DNA from: Halobacteriales archaeon QH_10_67_22
GTDB taxonomy: Archaea > Halobacteriota > Halobacteria > Halobacteriales > Haloarculaceae
Length of the DNA stretch: 37,528 nt
Direction: 5' to 3'
NCBI GenBank assembly: GCA_003021305.1
Contig: PXQN01000050.1
Location: 29,919 to 67,446 of the forward strand
The stretch's first letter is position 1, and the number at the start of each line of letters is the position of its first letter. The position numbers were made by a program, and so were the translations under genes. The notes under the pieces were generated by a model. It saw only the letters and a list, made by a program, of their open reading frames with translations, was not told where the DNA came from and searched no databases. Positions 8,110 through 15,211 of this stretch are shown piece after piece.

Positions 8110-8898
8110 TCACCCGGTCAGGACTCTGGATTCGCCGAGCGCCCCGACGAGTCCGAGCGTCGCGAGCGCCAGCGCGACCAGTATCACGGCCACCGGAAAG
8201 GCGGCGTCTATCCCCTGGCCCTGGAAGGACACCCAGATCTGGACCGGCAGCGTCCGGGGGTAGTACGCCAGCATCAGGGTCGCGCCGAACTCGCCGGCCG
8301 CGCGGGCAAAGGCCAGCGTCACACCCGCGAGGATCCCCCGCCGGGCCAGGGGCAGGGTTACTCGCCGGAAGGTGCGCCACTCCGTGACGCCCTGGGTCCA
8401 GGCGAGTTCCTCGTAGGTGGTGTCGACCGCCTCGAAGGCGCTGCGGGCCGCCAGGACGACGAACGGCGAGGCGACGAACACCTGCGCGAGGACGACTCCC
8501 GCGAGCGTCCGGCCCGGCGAGACGCCGAGCAGGCCGCCGAGGCCGCCCCGCCCGAACACCGCGAGCAACAGCATACCGCTGACGACCGGCGGAAGCACGA
8601 GCGGAAACGCGACCAGTCCCGTCACGAGCGTCCGGAGGCGACCGCCGGTCCGTGCGAGCCAGTAGGCCAGTGGCACGCCCAGTAGGACGGCCGCCAGTGT
8701 GCTGAGGGTCGCCGCGACCAGGGTCGTCGTCGCCGCCGAAACGACGCGTGGCTCACCCAGCGATCCGAGCACCGTCGCCGGCGACCGCCCGTACAGCAGT
8801 GCCGTCAACGGGAGCCCGTAGTAGACCAGCAGGACCGCTCCGAGCACGGGCGCGAGCGTCCGCCAGCGACCGCCGTCAGGCGTAGCCACGCGGGACAT
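8110..8898 (-). CDS. modB: Molybdate/tungstate ABC transporter permease
   Basis: This 262-residue membrane protein has about six hydrophobic helices. The ModB/CysT-type permease loop EELAWTQGVTEWRTFRRVTLP (around residue 163) is the EAA motif that docks on the ATPase. LARAGGEFGATLML-like sequence (ARAAGEFGATLMLAYYP, near residue 201) is a hallmark of molybdate and tungstate permeases. It overlaps the upstream binding-protein gene by 23 nt, so the two are co-translated. No ATP-binding subunit follows: the gene ends 32 nt before the tRNA-Lys on the other strand. The metal specificity cannot be told from sequence. Confidence 0.9.
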   Translation of the reverse strand: MSRVATPDGGRWRTLAPVLGAVLLVYYGLPLTALLYGRSPATVLGSLGEPRVVSAATTTLVAATLSTLAAVLLGVPLAYWLARTGGRLRTLVTGLVAFPLVLPPVVSGMLLLAVFGRGGLGGLLGVSPGRTLAGVVLAQVFVASPFVVLAARSAFEAVDTTYEELAWTQGVTEWRTFRRVTLPLARRGILAGVTLAFARAAGEFGATLMLAYYPRTLPVQIWVSFQGQGIDAAFPVAVILVALALATLGLVGALGESRVLTG

Positions 8899-9772
8899 CT
8901 CCCTCGGAGACCGGGAACCGTTCGGGGACTTCGAACCCCCGCTCCCGTAGCAGGTCGCCCGCGACGAGCGTGTCGAAGGCTGCCCGCGTCGCCGCGTCGG
9001 CCGAACGCGCCTGGACCCCGTAGGCGACGTGTTCGCCCCGCACGGTGCGTCCGTCGGCCAGCGTGTGCGAGGCCGTCCGATACTCCTCGTCGCGGTCGGG
9101 GTCGCTCAGGTCGACCGCGGGGTGTAACTCGCGGTAGTCGTAGTCGCGTTCGACGGCCATCGACCGGTAGACCACTGCGGCGTCGACGTCGCCCGTCTCG
9201 AACCGGCTCAGGAGGCCCGTCTCGGGATATATCTGGTCGGGTCCGAGTACTGCCTCACACAGTCCCGGCCGGTCGTGACGACGCGCTGCAAGTTCCAGAG
9301 CGAACAGCGTCCGGTAGCCCAACGGGTCCAGGTCGGGGTCGGTCCGCCCCAGGCGCACCTCGCCTGCGACGAACGGGTCGAACCAGCGCTGGCCCGCCCG
9401 GACGCGTCGGCCCCCATCGCTCGTCGCGTCGTAGGCGACAACGAGCGCGTTCGTGGCGAACCGTGCGTACCAGTCGGCGTCCACAATGGCGTCGTACAGG
9501 TCGGTGTCGGCCAGCGCGAGCAGGTCGGGGTCCCGGTTACCCGAGGCCACCAGTCGCGCCGCCGTCACCGACCCGTGTGCCTCGACGCGGAGCCGTCGGT
9601 CGAGGCCCTCGTTCAGACGCTCGAACGTCCCTTTCAGACTTCCGGCGACGAGCGCTGACACCGGCGACGTGCCCGAGTCGCCGGTCTGTGCGACCATCCC
9701 GAGACAGCCGCCGGTCGCCAGGCTCGCGCCGACCGCCCCGAGCACGGCCCGCCGTGACCGTTGTGTCGCCAT
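8876..9772 (-). CDS. modA: Molybdate/tungstate-binding lipoprotein (ModA/WtpA type)
   Basis: This 298-residue solute-binding protein feeds the permease encoded downstream. The N-terminus holds a twin-arginine motif SRRAVLGAVG and a lipobox-like TGGC, so it is likely exported folded by Tat and anchored by a lipid. VSALVAGSLKGTFERLNEG, then VEAHGSVTAARLVASGNRDPDLLALAD is the WtpA-like substrate-binding pattern, and GDVDAAVVYRSMA is the second lobe signature. I chose the ATG at 9772 (MATQRSRR) because the 21-bp palindrome ends right before it, but an ATG two codons upstream is possible. It is divergent from the ModE-type regulator. Confidence 0.85.
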   Translation of the reverse strand: MATQRSRRAVLGAVGASLATGGCLGMVAQTGDSGTSPVSALVAGSLKGTFERLNEGLDRRLRVEAHGSVTAARLVASGNRDPDLLALADTDLYDAIVDADWYARFATNALVVAYDATSDGGRRVRAGQRWFDPFVAGEVRLGRTDPDLDPLGYRTLFALELAARRHDRPGLCEAVLGPDQIYPETGLLSRFETGDVDAAVVYRSMAVERDYDYRELHPAVDLSDPDRDEEYRTASHTLADGRTVRGEHVAYGVQARSADAATRAAFDTLVAGDLLRERGFEVPERFPVSEGDVPRGYA

Positions 9773-9813
9773 CGACACAACGACGTTGTGTCGGTCGTGA
9801 CATAACGGTTATG
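9759..9813. promoter_or_regulatory. Nested operator palindromes between modA and the ModE gene
   Basis: The 10-mer CGTTGTGTCG occurs at 9759-9768 and 9784-9793, with its exact reverse complement CGACACAACG at 9773-9782. The latter two form a perfect 21-bp palindrome with one central base, directly abutting the modA ATG. A second palindrome, CATAAC-G-GTTATG (9801-9813), lies between it and the divergent regulator; its ATAAC/GTTAT core resembles the half-sites bound by ModE. The set is well placed to control both genes. Confidence 0.6.
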
Positions 9814-9836
9814 GCCGCGGGTCCCCAGGGTCGGGT

Positions 9837-10526
9837 ATGGACGCGGGATACGAGGCCCACCTGCGCGTCGGGTCGGTGACCGTCGACGGTCGGGACGTTG
9901 CGCTGTTGCGTGCGGTCGCCGACCACGGCTCGCTCAACGCCGCGGCCACGGCGCTCGGGCGGTCGTACTCGCGGGCCCACTCACGACTGGGCGACCTGGA
10001 GGAGGCACTCGGCCCGCTCGTCGACCGCGAGCGTGGCGGTGCCGACGGCGGTGGGAGTCGGCTCACCGACGAGGGACGGGCACTGCTCGCCCGGTTCGAC
10101 AGGCTGGCGGCGGCGCTGGACGGGACGGCGACGACCGAGCGGCTGGTGCTCGACGGCACAGTTCTGAGCCGCGAGGGGCGGGTCGCGGTCGTCGAGACGC
10201 CCGCCGGGCGGGTGCGTGCGCTGGCGCTCACCGACGACGACCGCGTCCAGGTGTCGTTCCGGGCCGACGCAGTGACGCTGCACCGGCCCAGCGGGGCCCC
10301 CGAGGGCGACGAGACCAGCGCCCGCAACCGCTTCGAGGGAACCGTCACCGGCGTCGACCGCGCCGAGGCAGTCGCCGGCGTCACCGTCGACGTCGGCGCC
10401 GGGTCGCCGCTGGTCGTCCGCGTGACGACGGACAGCCTCGACCGGCTGGGTGTCGAGGCCGGCGACGCAGTGGTCGCCTCGTTCAAGGCGACGGCCACGC
10501 GCGCGACCAGGGCCTACGACACCTGA
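9837..10526 (+). CDS. ModE-type molybdate-responsive regulator
   Basis: This 229-residue protein has an N-terminal winged helix of the ModE type (ALLRAVADHGSLNAAATALG at residues 22-41, then RAHSRLGDLEEALGPLVDRE), followed by a middle segment and a C-terminal TOBE/Mop-like molybdate-binding domain (RNRFEGTVTGVDRAEAVAGV, about residues 158-224). ModE proteins sense molybdate or tungstate and control transport genes. The gene is divergent from modA across a run of inverted repeats, so self-regulation and control of modAB are likely. Its 3' end overlaps the convergent GNAT gene by 13 nt. Confidence 0.87.
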   Translation: MDAGYEAHLRVGSVTVDGRDVALLRAVADHGSLNAAATALGRSYSRAHSRLGDLEEALGPLVDRERGGADGGGSRLTDEGRALLARFDRLAAALDGTATTERLVLDGTVLSREGRVAVVETPAGRVRALALTDDDRVQVSFRADAVTLHRPSGAPEGDETSARNRFEGTVTGVDRAEAVAGVTVDVGAGSPLVVRVTTDSLDRLGVEAGDAVVASFKATATRATRAYDT

Positions 10527-10960
10527 TCGAGCGATTTGGCCATCGCGACGTGGTCGATACCGGCTTCCTCGAACACGCCGCCGGTCCGTTCGTAGCCGAG
10601 CGCGGCGTAGAACTCCGCGACGCGCGTCTGGGCGTGCAACGTCAGACGGTCGAGGTCGCAGTCGACAGCCCAGTTTTCGACCCGCTCCACGACCGCGGTC
10701 CCGACGCCGCGCTCCCGGTCGGCCGCCCGAACGGCGACGCGTTCGACCTTGGCGACGCCGGGCTCGACGACCCGGACCCGGGCGGTTCCGACCGGTCGAC
10801 CGTCGGCGTAGGCGACGAAGTGGGTCGCCTCGTCGTCCTTGCCGTCGTACTCGACGTTCTCCGGGACGCCCTGCTCGTCGATGAACACGTCCCGGCGCAC
10901 GTCGAACGCGTCGTCGAGACTCTCGTCGGGGTCCACACGGGTGACGGTGACACCGGTCAT
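10514..10960 (-). CDS. GNAT-family N-acetyltransferase
   Basis: This 148-residue protein has the GNAT fold. It opens with VRRDVFIDEQGVPENVEYD, typical of the ElaA/YjcF-like subgroup. The acetyl-CoA loop is VERVAVRAADRERGVGTAVV, followed by LTLHAQTRVAEFYAALGYER (strand and helix before the last strands). The substrate is unknown. Its ATG overlaps the stop of the upstream histidine kinase gene (ATGA), so the two are translationally coupled, although this need not mean a shared function. Confidence 0.88.
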   Translation of the reverse strand: MTGVTVTRVDPDESLDDAFDVRRDVFIDEQGVPENVEYDGKDDEATHFVAYADGRPVGTARVRVVEPGVAKVERVAVRAADRERGVGTAVVERVENWAVDCDLDRLTLHAQTRVAEFYAALGYERTGGVFEEAGIDHVAMAKSLDQVS

Positions 10961-12102
10961 CCCCCAAACGGGTCGTCGGACCCGTCCTCCTGTTCGTCCG
11001 CCAGCGGCAGTTCGACGACGAACGCGGCGCCGCCGAGCTCGCTCTCCTCGGCGTAGATATCGCCATCGAGCGTCTCGACGATCGTCTGTGCGACGTAGAG
11101 CCCGTGGCCGCCACTGTCACTGGAGACGCCGGACTCGAACACCCGCTCGCGGTCGTCTTCCGGGATACCTGGACCGTCGTCGGCGACGCGTGTAACCCCC
11201 ACGTCATCCCCCGCCCTGGCCGTGACATCGATCCGCACGTCGTCCGAGGGGGTGTGCTTGACGGCGTTTTTGACGAGGTTGTCGAACACCGGATAGAGGA
11301 CCTCGGCGCCCTCGACGACGAGTCCGTCCGGCAGGTCAGTGTCGACGGTGGCGGCCTCGAAACTGTCGGCGACCCCTTCGCTCACCGACGCGAGCACGTC
11401 GACGAGGTCGACGGGCTCGGTTTCGAGCTCACCGGTCAGGACGCTCGACAGCGACTCCACCTCGGTGAGCAGCGTCTCGATCGAGTCGGTCTGTGAGCGG
11501 ATCGACCGGGCGCTCTCGACCACCTCGTCGTCGTCGTGGTCGGCGAGACGTTCAATGTGGGCGGCGACGACCTGGAGCGCGTTGCGGACGTCGTGGCGCA
11601 ACAGGCTGTTGGTAAAGGCCATCGCGTCGCGTGACCGCTCTGCGGTCCGTCGCCCGCGTTCGGCCGCGACGTAGTTCCGACCGACGAGCACACCGACGAG
11701 CGTTCCGAGTCCGCCGACGACCAACACTGGCAACAGCGGTTCACTGACCGACCTGCCCTCTACGGCTCTGATCGCGAACGTGAGTGCCTGGCTGGCGGTG
11801 AACACGAACCCGCCGCCCAGCCCAGCGGTGACGACGACCCAGCGCTCGCGCTCGTCGAGGTCGCTCCGTTCGAGTCTGACGCCGACGTAGAGGACGCTCG
11901 CAGCCAGTGACATCCCCATCGCAGCAGCCAGCACCGGCCCGAGTTCGAGCCCGAACGTGGCGACCTCCCGGGTGAAGTTCCAGAGAGAGACGACGAACGC
12001 GGCCAGGCCGGCGGCCGTCAGTGGCCACCACGGGGCGAGGGATTCCCTGTCCGCGAGCCGCCCGAAAACCTCCATCTGGATACGTCTCCGGGATGTGGGC
12101 AT
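10957..12102 (-). CDS. Membrane sensor histidine kinase
   Basis: This 381-residue protein has four N-terminal hydrophobic segments (about residues 25-42, 56-75, 89-111 and 122-141) and then a cytoplasmic kinase core. The phospho-acceptor box is SLLRHDVRNALQVV with His170. The ATPase shows the N box DNLVKNAVKHTP, then DDGPGIPEDDRERVFE and GGHGLYVAQTIVE. There is no PAS or receiver domain, so the membrane part is the likely sensor. No response regulator lies nearby, which is common for haloarchaeal orphan kinases. A TATA-like AAATAGAT lies about 20 nt upstream on the minus strand. Confidence 0.88.
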   Translation of the reverse strand: MPTSRRRIQMEVFGRLADRESLAPWWPLTAAGLAAFVVSLWNFTREVATFGLELGPVLAAAMGMSLAASVLYVGVRLERSDLDERERWVVVTAGLGGGFVFTASQALTFAIRAVEGRSVSEPLLPVLVVGGLGTLVGVLVGRNYVAAERGRRTAERSRDAMAFTNSLLRHDVRNALQVVAAHIERLADHDDDEVVESARSIRSQTDSIETLLTEVESLSSVLTGELETEPVDLVDVLASVSEGVADSFEAATVDTDLPDGLVVEGAEVLYPVFDNLVKNAVKHTPSDDVRIDVTARAGDDVGVTRVADDGPGIPEDDRERVFESGVSSDSGGHGLYVAQTIVETLDGDIYAEESELGGAAFVVELPLADEQEDGSDDPFGG

Positions 12103-12153
12103 AAGACTCCATCGACAATCTATTTGACGCTGGCGGGGCTACTGGTCACTGTC

Positions 12154-12288
12154 ATGTTCGAGACGTTCACCTGCGAGCAGTGTGGCGAGGAGTTCGCGGC
12201 ACACCCGAGCGCGCGGGCCGCGGAAAACGGGCTCTGCAGTCCGGCCTGTGAGTCGGCCGCGAAGGGGTTCTATCTGTCGGGGCTGTAG
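12154..12288 (+). CDS. 44-residue zinc-finger micro-protein
   Basis: ATG at 12154 opens a 44-residue frame, MFETFTCEQCGEEFAA..., ending at TAG 12286-12288. Four cysteines are arranged C7-x2-C10-x17-C28-x3-C32, a compact treble-clef or TRASH-like zinc site. A TATA-like CTATTTGA lies about 30 nt upstream, fitting a leaderless transcript. Small zinc-finger proteins of this kind are frequent in haloarchaea. The function is unknown; RNA, DNA or protein binding are all possible. Its last 19 nt overlap the convergent guaB 3' end. Confidence 0.8.
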   Translation: MFETFTCEQCGEEFAAHPSARAAENGLCSPACESAAKGFYLSGL

Positions 12289-13757
12289 TTGGGTGCTTCG
12301 TCAGTGATGACGACGTCGTGGGGGTGGCCCTCCTGCTGGCCGGCCTGGGAGACGCGGACGAACTCCGCCCGTTCTTTGAACGCGGGGACCGTCTCGGCAC
12401 CGACGTACCCCATCCCCGACTTCATGCCGCCGACGAGCTGGTTGAGTTCGCTCGCGACGGTCCCCTTGTAGGGTGTCGCCGCCTCGACGCCCTCGGGGAT
12501 CATCTCCTCGGCCTCGTCGTCTTCGACGTCTTTCAGATAGCGGTCGCCACCGCCGGACTGCATCGCGCCGACCGACCCCATGCCGCGGTACTGTTTGTAC
12601 TTCTTGCCGTTCATCGTGACGACCCGGCCGGGTGCCTCGTCGGTCCCGGCGAAGTACGACCCCAGCATGACGGCGTCGGCCCCGGCGGCGATGGCCTTGA
12701 TCGCGTCACCCGAGTAGCGGATCCCGCCGTCTGCGATCACCGGCACGTCCTCGCTGGCCGCGACGTCGGCGACCTGCGCGACGGCCGTGATCTGGGGCAT
12801 CCCCGCGCCGGTGACGACCCGCGTGGTACAGATAGAGCCCGGCCCGATGCCCACTTTGATGCCGTCTGCGAAGTCGACGACGTCCGCGGCCGCCTCGCGG
12901 GTGCCCACGTTGCCGACGACCACGTCGGCGTCGACTTCGGCCGCGATCTCGCGGGCGCTCTCGATGACGTTGCGGTTGTGGGCGTGTGCACAGTCGATAA
13001 AGAGGACGTCGGCGCCCGCGTCGTCGGCCGCCACGGCGCGGTCTGCGTCGAACGGACCGACCGCCACCCCGACCCGGAGCGCCCCGTCTGGGTCGCGGGC
13101 CGCCTGGTCGTACTCGCGGCGCTGGAGGATCCCCTGCATCGTGATGAGTCCGACGAGCCTGTCGTCGGCGTCGACGATCGGGACCCGCTCTATCTTGTGT
13201 TCGTACATCAGCTCCAGCGCCTCGCGGGGCGTGACGTCCTCGGGGGCGGTGATCACCTCGTCGGTCATCGCTTCGCGCACCTCGTCGGACTCGCCGACCT
13301 CCAGGTACGGCCGGATGTCCGTCCCGGAGATGATACCCAGCACCTCGCCGTCGTCGTCGACGACCGGCGCGCCCGACACGCCCGCGTTGCCCATCATCTC
13401 GTCGACGTCGCGGACGGTCTGGTCGGGCGAGGCCGTCACCACGTCGCGGATAATCAACTCGTCGGCGCGTTTGACCCGCTCTATCTCGGCGGCCATCTCG
13501 TCGACGGTCATGTTGCGGTGGACGACGCCCAGTCCACCGTGGCGGGCCATCGCGATGGCCATGTCGCCCTCGGTGACGGTGTCCATCGCCGCCGAGAGCA
13601 CCGGCACCTGCAGCGTCACGTTCGTCGAGACGCGCGTCTCGGTGTCGGCGTCGTCCGGTTCGACGTGACTCTCCTTGGGTCGCAACAGGACGTCGTCGAA
13701 CGTCAGCGCCTCCGGCACCTCCAGTTTCTTCGAGAACAGGTCGCGGTCGTTCGCCAT
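12270..13757 (-). CDS. guaB: IMP dehydrogenase
   Basis: This 495-residue TIM-barrel enzyme oxidises IMP to XMP with NAD+, the committed step of GMP synthesis. The start [20 protein letters not shown] is chosen over upstream in-frame codons because [11 protein letters not shown] is the canonical beginning. A CBS pair (about residues 95-215) is inserted in the barrel: [20 protein letters not shown] and [20 protein letters not shown]. The catalytic loop is [15 protein letters not shown] with Cys310, followed by [37 protein letters not shown] and the flap residues in [10 protein letters not shown]. It is transcribed alone. Confidence 0.97.
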   Translation of the reverse strand: MANDRDLFSKKLEVPEALTFDDVLLRPKESHVEPDDADTETRVSTNVTLQVPVLSAAMDTVTEGDMAIAMARHGGLGVVHRNMTVDEMAAEIERVKRADELIIRDVVTASPDQTVRDVDEMMGNAGVSGAPVVDDDGEVLGIISGTDIRPYLEVGESDEVREAMTDEVITAPEDVTPREALELMYEHKIERVPIVDADDRLVGLITMQGILQRREYDQAARDPDGALRVGVAVGPFDADRAVAADDAGADVLFIDCAHAHNRNVIESAREIAAEVDADVVVGNVGTREAAADVVDFADGIKVGIGPGSICTTRVVTGAGMPQITAVAQVADVAASEDVPVIADGGIRYSGDAIKAIAAGADAVMLGSYFAGTDEAPGRVVTMNGKKYKQYRGMGSVGAMQSGGGDRYLKDVEDDEAEEMIPEGVEAATPYKGTVASELNQLVGGMKSGMGYVGAETVPAFKERAEFVRVSQAGQQEGHPHDVVITDEAPNYSPDR

Positions 13758-13829
13758 GTAAACCGTCCCCACCGACACCTGAAAAGCGTTGCGAGACGCC
13801 AACTCCGTGTGACGGGCCGACACGGTCTG

Positions 13830-13911
13830 ATAGTGATTATTGTAGCGATTTACCGGTACGACCGCACGCAGTCGTGCGGTCGATCCGGAACAGACCGACA
13901 ATAATCACTAT
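13830..13911. repeat. 82-bp MITE-like inverted repeat upstream of guaB
   Basis: The 14-mer ATAGTGATTATTGT at 13830-13843 is matched by its exact reverse complement at 13898-13911. Inside, CGACCGCACG (13859-13868) and CGTGCGGTCG (13873-13882) form a second perfect inverted pair around CAGT. Each 39-nt half also shares a central CCGG at the same distance, so the two halves are divergent copies of one sequence. It could be a MITE, a double operator or the gene of a strong stem-loop RNA. No clear target duplication flanks it. Confidence 0.7.
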
Positions 13912-14001
13912 GAGGGTGCGTTCGGCCCGGAAACGGCCGCTCCGGGCCGTGTGACCACCTCTCACGCAACCCTTTTGCCGGTAGGAAGAATAATGATAAA
14001 C

Positions 14002-14181
14002 ATGGCTCCAGCCAGTCCCAGTGTCGCTGGTACCGACCAGCAGACCGCCCGCGGTACGCCCAGTGTGGCGTTCACAGGGGATTTTAAATGGGACTGGAAA
14101 AATACCGACGCGAACGGCTCGGCGCGACGTCGGTATCGGGTATCTGGACACCCATCGGCCACGGGAGACGGCCACCCCTGA
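14002..14181 (+). CDS. Possible short ORF, weak support
   Basis: The 428 nt between guaB and the DUF5794 gene contain a 59-residue frame, MAPASPSVAGTDQQTARG..., that follows a TATA-like CCTTTT near 13970 at leaderless spacing. The first 40 residues look protein-like (VAFTGDFKWDWKN), but the end is Arg-rich and looks random. It resembles no family that I recognise and may be a remnant. A TTTTAAAT box at 14083-14090 in the same gap could be a promoter for the next gene. Confidence 0.2.
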   Translation: MAPASPSVAGTDQQTARGTPSVAFTGDFKWDWKNTDANGSARRRYRVSGHPSATGDGHP

Positions 14182-14185
14182 CCGC

Positions 14186-15103
14186 ATGAGCAGTTCCCAA
14201 CACCCGGTCGCACTCTCCATCGAGCGGCGGGTCGGTGGTGCAACGAAGCTCCTCGCGACCATCATGTGTCTCCCGCTGGTCGACGGCATCTTCCCCGCGC
14301 TCGTCCTGACGGGCGCGATGGACTCGGCCGTCGGCATCCTCCAGGTCGGCCTCCTCATCTTCGGCGGTTCGGCGACGGTCGCCGTGATCCTCGCCGAGAT
14401 GGACGGCACCCGCCGCGAACAGGTGACGGCGGTCCTTGGCGTCGGCGCGATTCTGGTCCCGGTGGCCGCCATCGAGGCGGCGCTGGCCCCGACCATCCAG
14501 AGCGCGCTGACGATGCCCGTCTTCGAACGGTTCGCCGGGCTCGTCATCCTCGCAGTCGCAGCCAAGACCGCAAGCGCCAGGGTCGGCGACTGGCTCCCGC
14601 GTCCGGCCGTGATCGTCGGCCTCGGCCTCGTCGCCAGCGTCGTCCCCTCTGGGCTGTCGGTCACTGTGTCGACGGACCTGGCGCTGGTTGCGCGGGCTAC
14701 CGCGGCCGCCGCCGTCGGCGTCGGGTTCGCGCTCCTGGTCGCGTTGCTGGCCCCCTGGCTGCGCTCGGCCGTCGACATCGACCGCTTTCGCTTCGGGAGT
14801 GCGGTGGCGCTGGGCGTCCTGCCGCTGTCGATCTTCGGCCTCGTCCCCGGTGACGCGCCGATCGCCCTGGCCGTCCTGGCCGTGACCGCGCTGCTCGCGT
14901 TCGACCCCGACGGTTCCGACCTCGATGACAACGCGCCCGACACGGGCGAGGTCCTGCCCGACGCCCAGGCCGCCGGGACGGTCCCGGACGGCGGCAGTCG
15001 GGCCGACGCCGACATCGTCGAAGGCGACGACGAACCCGTCGACGACGAACACGGACGGGTGTCGAACTACATCACCGACGACGAGCGCGCACCCTGGCTG
15101 TGA
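14186..15103 (+). CDS. DUF5794 family membrane protein
   Basis: This 305-residue protein begins MSSSQHPVALSIERRVGGAT and has about seven hydrophobic segments between residues 20 and 240 (for example TIMCLPLVDGIFPALVLTG, VGLLIFGGSATVAVILAEM and VAVGVGFALLVALLAPWL-like sequence), then an acidic cytoplasmic tail of about 60 residues ending NYITDDERAPWL. From memory it matches the haloarchaeal DUF5794 family, whose function is unknown. The start is chosen where the family begins; an upstream in-frame extension looks non-coding. Its stop TGA (15101-15103) lies in the same frame as the toxin-like sequence that follows directly. Confidence 0.85.
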   Translation: MSSSQHPVALSIERRVGGATKLLATIMCLPLVDGIFPALVLTGAMDSAVGILQVGLLIFGGSATVAVILAEMDGTRREQVTAVLGVGAILVPVAAIEAALAPTIQSALTMPVFERFAGLVILAVAAKTASARVGDWLPRPAVIVGLGLVASVVPSGLSVTVSTDLALVARATAAAAVGVGFALLVALLAPWLRSAVDIDRFRFGSAVALGVLPLSIFGLVPGDAPIALAVLAVTALLAFDPDGSDLDDNAPDTGEVLPDAQAAGTVPDGGSRADADIVEGDDEPVDDEHGRVSNYITDDERAPWL

Positions 15104-15211
15104 CTCCGTTTCGACAGTCCCGGCGACGGCCTTCTCGAGGGTGAAGAGTTACAGGCCGATCTGTCGACCGAACGGGCCAGTCCGGGGATCCCGGGCACTG
15201 CTACGTACTAT

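Noticed and set aside
12318-13904. Long plus-strand frame opposite guaB (528 codons)
   Set aside because: The frame is antisense to a clear IMP dehydrogenase, and its sequence is His/Arg/Asp-rich filler.
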